Source: Streptomyces nojiriensis
Lineage (GTDB): Bacteria; Actinomycetota; Actinomycetes; Streptomycetales; Streptomycetaceae
Assembly: GCF_017639205.1 (NCBI RefSeq)
Contig: NZ_CP071139.1
Span: 496,001 to 560,000 of the forward strand
Length of the DNA stretch: 64,000 nt
Reading direction: 5' to 3'
Part shown: one piece after another, positions 60,317-64,000 of the stretch
Position numbering within the stretch: position 1 is the stretch's first letter
How the letters are laid out: each line of letters begins with the position of its first letter
Notes under the pieces: model-generated
What the model was told of the DNA's origin: nothing
The model's input: only the letters and a program-made list of their open reading frames with translations
Database searches by the model: none
Translations under genes and position numbers: made by a program

Positions 60317-60706
60317 TCAGGGGCGGAAGCGCAGGGGGTGATCGGAGGGGACCTCCACCACGGCGATCCGCACGCCGTCGGGGTCGGCGATCCACATCTC
60401 GATCAGCCCCCAGGGCTCGCGCTCGGGAGGTCGCAGCACCTCCGCGCCCCGGCCGCGCAGTTCCTCGTACGCCGCCTGCACGTCCGCGACCTGGAGCCAC
60501 AACCGCAGGCCCGGCGCGGGCGGCGGCTCCTCGGCGCGGCCGGACAGTTCGAGGAAGCCGCCGCCGAGGAAGTAGACCGTGCCGCGGTCGGGGCCGGTGC
60601 CGAACTCGCGGTGGACGGCGAGCCCGAGGGTGCCGCCGTAGAAGGCGCGCGAGCGCTCGGGGTCCGTGGGGCGCAGCAGAACCCTGCTGCCCAGTACGTG
60701 CACCAT
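60317..60706 (-). CDS. VOC-superfamily (glyoxalase-like) protein
   Basis: A 129-aa protein with two beta-alpha-beta modules of the vicinal oxygen chelate fold (RVLLRPTDPERSRAFYGGTLGL and VQAAYEELRGRGAEVLRPP ... WGLIEMWIADPDGVRIAVVEVP). The second-half Glu/Asp positions for metal are present but the first His is replaced, so it may be a binding protein rather than an enzyme. GGGAAGG upstream of ATG. Confidence 0.85.
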   Translation of the reverse strand: MVHVLGSRVLLRPTDPERSRAFYGGTLGLAVHREFGTGPDRGTVYFLGGGFLELSGRAEEPPPAPGLRLWLQVADVQAAYEELRGRGAEVLRPPEREPWGLIEMWIADPDGVRIAVVEVPSDHPLRFRP

Positions 60707-60721
60707 GGCGCCTGCCTTCCC

Positions 60722-61918
60722 TCACCCACGGTCCTGCCGCGGCCGCCTCAGCGACTTCCAGCGCCCGTGCCGCGAGCGCGTGTGCTGGTCGAGTTCCTCC
60801 AGCAGGCGCTGGGAGCGCTTGTCCACGCCCAGCTCGTCCAGGACCCGGTCGATCTCGGTGAGCAGCGCGCCCCTCAGCTGCCAGTGTGCCGGGTCCTCGC
60901 GGGCGGAGGCCAGCAGCAGGACCGCGAGCCGGTCACGGTGGGTCCGCGCGACGGCCAGCTCGCCGGTCAGACGGGCCTCCGCCTCTTCCGCGTTGGCGCT
61001 GACCTGCGCGGTGATCAGCTGGGCGAAGCTTTCCACCGCGATGGCCGTGTGGCGCAGCACCTCCCGCAGCGCGGTCGCGGTCGCGGGGTCGAAGAGCGGA
61101 CCGTCGGGGCGGGCCCGGGCCAGGTCGGTCAGCGTCCGGCAGGCCACGCGGAGCACGACCGCGCAGATCTCCAGGGTGTCGAGGCCGGTGCGCAGCACCA
61201 GCCTGAAGAGCAGCCCCTCCTTGACCCGCGGGTTGAGCCGGAGGCTGTCCTCGGCCTGCCGGAGGGCGGCGTCGACCTGGGCGATGTCGTTGTCGAGGCG
61301 GCGTGCCTCGTGCAGCCGGGCCGCGGCCTGCTCGACCCGGGCCGGTCCGGAGGGCTCCTCGCCGAGGTGGTCGAGGAGCCGGCTCATCCGCCGGGCGAGG
61401 TCGGTGATCGCGTCGCCGGCCGGGCCGACCCACAGGGGCGGTGCCAGAAGCAGGTTGACCAGCAGGCCGACCACCGCGCCGATGACCGTTTCCAGGACCC
61501 GGTCCCAGGCGGTGTCCGCGACCTGGGTGACGCCGAGGACGAGCATGGCGCTGATCGCGACCTCGGGCACGAACTCGTCCACGCGCACCAGGTGGCCGAC
61601 GACCAGGGAGGCGAGGATCAGCAGGCCGAGGCTCCACCAGGTCAGACCGACCAGGGCGCTGAAGCCGATCGCGATCAGCACGCCGACGACGACGGAGTTC
61701 ACCCGGCGGATGCTGGTGGTGAGGGTGGAGTACAGGGTGACCTGGACGACGAGGAGCGCGGTCAGCGGGGCGGTCAGCGGGCTCGGCTCGCTGCTCAGGC
61801 GGAGCGCGACGACGTAGCTGATCACGGCGGCGGCGGTGGAACGCAGGGCCTGGACGGCGACCGGCTCACGGCGGCGGCGTGCGACACGGGTGGCGAGGCT
61901 GCTGATCGTTTCCGGCAT
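60722..61918 (-). CDS. FUSC/aromatic-acid-exporter-like membrane protein
   Basis: A 398-aa protein. The first 160 residues form a six-helix FUSC-like bundle (AVQALRSTAAAVISYVVALRL, LTAPLTALLVVQVTLYSTLTTSIRRV, VVGVLIAIGFSALVGLTWW). The rest is cytosolic and helical with long charged segments, probably coiled coil. Family members are putative exporters of aromatic acids or stress-related membrane proteins. ATG at 61918 with GGGAAGG upstream. 15 bases separate it from the VOC gene on the same strand. Confidence 0.85.
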   Translation of the reverse strand: MPETISSLATRVARRRREPVAVQALRSTAAAVISYVVALRLSSEPSPLTAPLTALLVVQVTLYSTLTTSIRRVNSVVVGVLIAIGFSALVGLTWWSLGLLILASLVVGHLVRVDEFVPEVAISAMLVLGVTQVADTAWDRVLETVIGAVVGLLVNLLLAPPLWVGPAGDAITDLARRMSRLLDHLGEEPSGPARVEQAAARLHEARRLDNDIAQVDAALRQAEDSLRLNPRVKEGLLFRLVLRTGLDTLEICAVVLRVACRTLTDLARARPDGPLFDPATATALREVLRHTAIAVESFAQLITAQVSANAEEAEARLTGELAVARTHRDRLAVLLLASAREDPAHWQLRGALLTEIDRVLDELGVDKRSQRLLEELDQHTRSRHGRWKSLRRPRQDRG

Positions 61919-62089
61919 GCGGGGCGCCTTCCCGCTGCTGGGCCGGATGACGCATGGCGTGGCCGTCCGGTCCCGATCGGCCGAGGATGGGCCGTACGAG
62001 GAGAGCGACCCGGCCGTTCGCGGGCAGGCTGTGAGCGTCCGGGGCGGTCCCGGTCGGTGAGTTCCACGAGCGCGAGGGAGAGAAAAGCC

Positions 62090-62275
62090 ATGGAGGGTAC
62101 GGAGGACAGGCGTGAGAAGTCGGGAAAGGGTCGTGCGGAACAGGCGCAGGAGCATCCCGGTCCGGACCCGGTGCACCCCGAGGCCAGCAAGCGGGTCGAG
62201 GGCAAGAGCCCGGAGGAACTGAGGCGGCGGCAGGAGCGCAAGTCGACCCGTACGGGCGACGACGACGCGGAGTAG
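62090..62275 (+). CDS. Small, highly charged 61-aa protein
   Basis: A hydrophilic protein almost entirely of Glu, Lys, Arg, Gly and Pro (starts MEGTEDRREKSGKGRAEQ, ends TRTGDDDAE), predicted disordered. GAGGGAGAG precedes the ATG at a good distance and the gene lies alone between divergent and convergent neighbours. Short proteins of this type are common in Streptomyces; role unknown. Real gene status rests on the ribosome binding site and composition. Confidence 0.6.
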   Translation: MEGTEDRREKSGKGRAEQAQEHPGPDPVHPEASKRVEGKSPEELRRRQERKSTRTGDDDAE

Positions 62276-62317
62276 TGGAGTAGCGGGGCGGGGTGGGGCG
62301 GGGGGCTGCGGCGAGGC

Positions 62318-62710
62318 CTACGGGCCCTCGTCGTAGGTCCCCGCCTCGATCTCCAGGGCTAGCTCCTGGAGGACCCCGATCGAGGAGATGTCCGTCCGCC
62401 CGCTGTCGTGCACCATCGCGAGGCTGGTGAACGCCAGGCTGAAGCCCGAGACCATGGTGTGCAGGGCCGGCCCGAGGGCCTCCGCCACCAGGGCCGCCAC
62501 CTGCTGCGGGGAGGCGTCGGCCGGCACCCTGATCGACGGCAGCATCTCGTTCAGGAGAAGAGTGGCCACACCGGCCGTCGGCGGCGACCCGGTGCCGTCC
62601 TCCCCGGCCTCGCCGCTCCCGTCGCTCTCCCCGGCCTCGGCGGCCCGGCGGATGTCCTGGGCGTCGGTGAGGATGGCGATCACTCGCTTGAGTACCTCTG
62701 CGCGTTCCAT
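62318..62710 (-). CDS. Unrecognised 130-aa soluble protein
   Basis: Unknown protein. A helical start (RAEVLKRVIAILTDAQDIRRAAEAG), an acidic Gly/Ser/Glu-rich linker (about 26-46) and a second helical part (TLLLNEMLPSIRVPADASPQQVAALVAEALGPALHTMVSGFSLAF). No membrane helix or signal. Leaderless: TACGCT (62717-62722) lies 6 bases before the ATG. Confidence 0.72.
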   Translation of the reverse strand: MERAEVLKRVIAILTDAQDIRRAAEAGESDGSGEAGEDGTGSPPTAGVATLLLNEMLPSIRVPADASPQQVAALVAEALGPALHTMVSGFSLAFTSLAMVHDSGRTDISSIGVLQELALEIEAGTYDEGP

Positions 62711-62907
62711 CTGCGGAGCGTAGCCCCGAGCCCCGGACCGGCGCCGGAGTTCGCCCCCGCCAGGCGCTGCCCGGCCCTGCCCCAGCCCGGCCCCGGCCCT
62801 GCTCCGCCTCACGGGGCATCGGCCCCGATCGGGGGCGGATGCATGACCGCGGCCGAGCCGGGCAGGCGCGCCGTCACGACACGGATCGATGGAGGGAGCT
62901 GTCACTC

Positions 62908-63267
62908 ATGTCCGAGAACGTCTGGGCCTACCGCGTCACCGTTGACCGCATCACGGATGTGGACCTGACCGGCTACAAGGTGGAGGCGGCCGACGGCAGC
63001 ATCGGAAAGGTCGACAAGCACTCCGACGAGGCGGGATCGGCTTATCTGGTCGTGGACACCGGCCCGTGGGTCTTCGGCAGGGAGGTCCTCCTCCCCGCGG
63101 GCACCGTCACCGGTATCGATGTGGAGGAGAAGCGGATCCGCGTCGGCCTGACCAGGGAACAGGTCAAGGACGCGCCGGAGTTCATCCGGGACGAGCATCT
63201 GGAGAGCACCGACTACCGGCAGCTGCTGGGCGGTTACTACGGCATCATCCCGCCGCGCTGGCTGTGA
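62908..63267 (+). CDS. PRC-barrel domain protein
   Basis: A 119-aa protein with a PRC-barrel (about 18-75: DLTGYKVEAADGSIGKVDKHSDEAGSAYLVVDTG) and a C-terminal tail ending GGYYGIIPPRWL, a common form in Streptomyces. PRC-barrels occur in stress and RNA-processing proteins; role not known here. ATG at 62908 with GGAGGGAG upstream is preferred over an earlier in-frame start at 62839. Confidence 0.87.
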   Translation: MSENVWAYRVTVDRITDVDLTGYKVEAADGSIGKVDKHSDEAGSAYLVVDTGPWVFGREVLLPAGTVTGIDVEEKRIRVGLTREQVKDAPEFIRDEHLESTDYRQLLGGYYGIIPPRWL

Positions 63268-63296
63268 TCCACCGCCGGAGGACTTGCCTCTCGCGC

Positions 63297-63328
63297 GGGC
63301 GCCGGGCCGTACTCGCGGCCCGGCGCCC
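63297..63328 (+). terminator. Strong hairpin terminator
   Basis: Perfect 13-bp stem GGGCGCCGGGCCG / complement with a 6-base TACTCG loop, 29 bases after the PRC-barrel stop. It separates this gene from the leaderless oxygenase gene. Confidence 0.9.
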
Positions 63329-63384
63329 ACGGGTGCGCCACGGTTGCGGACCCTCCCGGGCCGGGCCCGGCACATACTGGACAC

Positions 63385-64000
63385 ATGGCGAGGGCGACGA
63401 CGGTCCAGCGGATCAGGCGGCAGGCCGGCGAGGCGGTCTTCCTGCGCGTCGCCGGGCCGGACGGGCCCCGGAACAGGGCACGGATCCACACGGCCCCCGG
63501 GCCCCGGTGGTTCGCACCGGACCGGCCGGTGCGAAGGGTCCACGGGGACGCGTCGATGTTCGTCGGCGGGCTGGCCGCCCTGCTGCTCCAGTCCCTGCAC
63601 CCCCTCGCGATGGCTGCCGTGGCGGCGCACTCGGGGTACCGGGGTGACCCGTGGGGGCGGCTGCAGCGCACCAGTACCTTCCTGGCCGTCACCACCTTCG
63701 GTACGAGCTCCGACGCCGAGGCGGCGGTGGCCCGCGTACGCGAGGTGCACGCGCGCGTCCGGGGGCGGACGCCCGACGGCATCCCGTACCGGGCCGACGA
63801 TCCGGAGCTGCTGACGTGGGTGCACGTCGCCGAGGCGGACTGTTTCCTGCGGGCCCACCAGCGGTACGGCAGACGGCCGTTGGACCCCGCGGGCTGCGAC
63901 GCGTACCTCGCCGACACGGCGCGCGTGGCCCGCGCGCTGGGGGCGGACCGGCCGCCGGAGAGCGTGCAGGAGCTGGCTGCGCGGATGGCGCGGTACCGGC
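63385..64000 (+). CDS. Oxygenase MpaB family (DUF2236) protein, 3'-incomplete
   Basis: The first 205 residues of a DUF2236/latex-clearing-protein-type heme protein: the conserved LLLQSLHPLAMAAVAAHSGY (about 67-86, with the heme-region His), DPWGRLQRTSTFLAVTTFGT and YRADDPELLTWVHVAEADCFL, where the His is a likely ligand. The frame is open to the right edge, so the C-terminal part is outside. Leaderless: CATACT (63373-63378) lies 6 bases before the ATG. Confidence 0.88.
   Translation, partial: MARATTVQRIRRQAGEAVFLRVAGPDGPRNRARIHTAPGPRWFAPDRPVRRVHGDASMFVGGLAALLLQSLHPLAMAAVAAHSGYRGDPWGRLQRTSTFLAVTTFGTSSDAEAAVARVREVHARVRGRTPDGIPYRADDPELLTWVHVAEADCFLRAHQRYGRRPLDPAGCDAYLADTARVARALGADRPPESVQELAARMARYR

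Overview
The window is very GC-rich, uses GTG and TTG starts freely, has third codon positions almost always G or C, and carries typical actinomycete families: a MshB/Mca-type PIG-L deacetylase, GlxA-type and PadR/TetR/MarR regulators, MmyB-type XRE regulators, sugar ABC importers without an ATPase gene, secreted CAP and tyrosinase-type proteins. It looks like part of a Streptomyces (or close relative) chromosome rich in accessory functions. I see no rRNA, tRNA, CRISPR array, prophage or PKS/NRPS cluster.

Layout. 0-6.2 kb: membrane protein running in from the left edge, a tyrosinase/DUF2182 pair with overlapping stop and start codons, a PIG-L deacetylase, a secreted CAP protein and a secreted serine hydrolase. 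6.4-11.7 kb: an extracellular polysaccharide locus (Thr/Ala/Pro-rich membrane protein, NodB-deacetylase/GT2-synthase fusion, acyltransferase) divergent from a GH16-like lipoprotein, with a palindromic operator candidate between them. 11.8-16.2 kb: secreted adenosine deaminase, DUF4265 protein, a double-Nudix protein and a Nudix-kinase fusion. 16.4-20.0 kb: PadR regulator plus MacB/FtsX-like ABC transporter as one operon. 20.2-27.1 kb: alpha-glucoside uptake and hydrolysis (two binding proteins, a GH13 glucosidase, two permeases, one of them with an inserted extracellular domain). 27.1-32.7 kb: FabV, a saccharopine-dehydrogenase-family enzyme, a TetR regulator and an amino-acid permease linked by an exact 21-bp repeated site. 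32.8-38.5 kb: an NAD-dependent DNA ligase, a TerD-tailed large protein, a chloramphenicol-phosphotransferase-like kinase and a DUF1772 protein. 38.7-49.9 kb: acetyltransferases, AraC/NmrA pair, flavoprotein, fused ABC exporter, ASCH protein, PLD-like protein, and a TetR/SDR pair with a perfect 28-bp palindrome. 50.0-64.0 kb: DUF6493-related protein, MBL hydrolase, an unrecognised 420-aa protein, GlxA-type regulator, GAPDH, MFS exporter with divergent XRE regulator, methyltransferase, MarR/SnoaL pair with twin operators, VOC protein, FUSC-type membrane protein, several small proteins, and a partial MpaB-type oxygenase at the right edge.

Two short related elements with terminal inverted repeats (MITE-like) sit just upstream of minus-strand genes at 28.4 and 42.5 kb. 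Right of 37 kb at least eleven genes appear to be leaderless: a TANNNT-like -10 box lies 6-7 bases before the start codon and no Shine-Dalgarno is present. In the left half almost all starts have clear ribosome binding sites.
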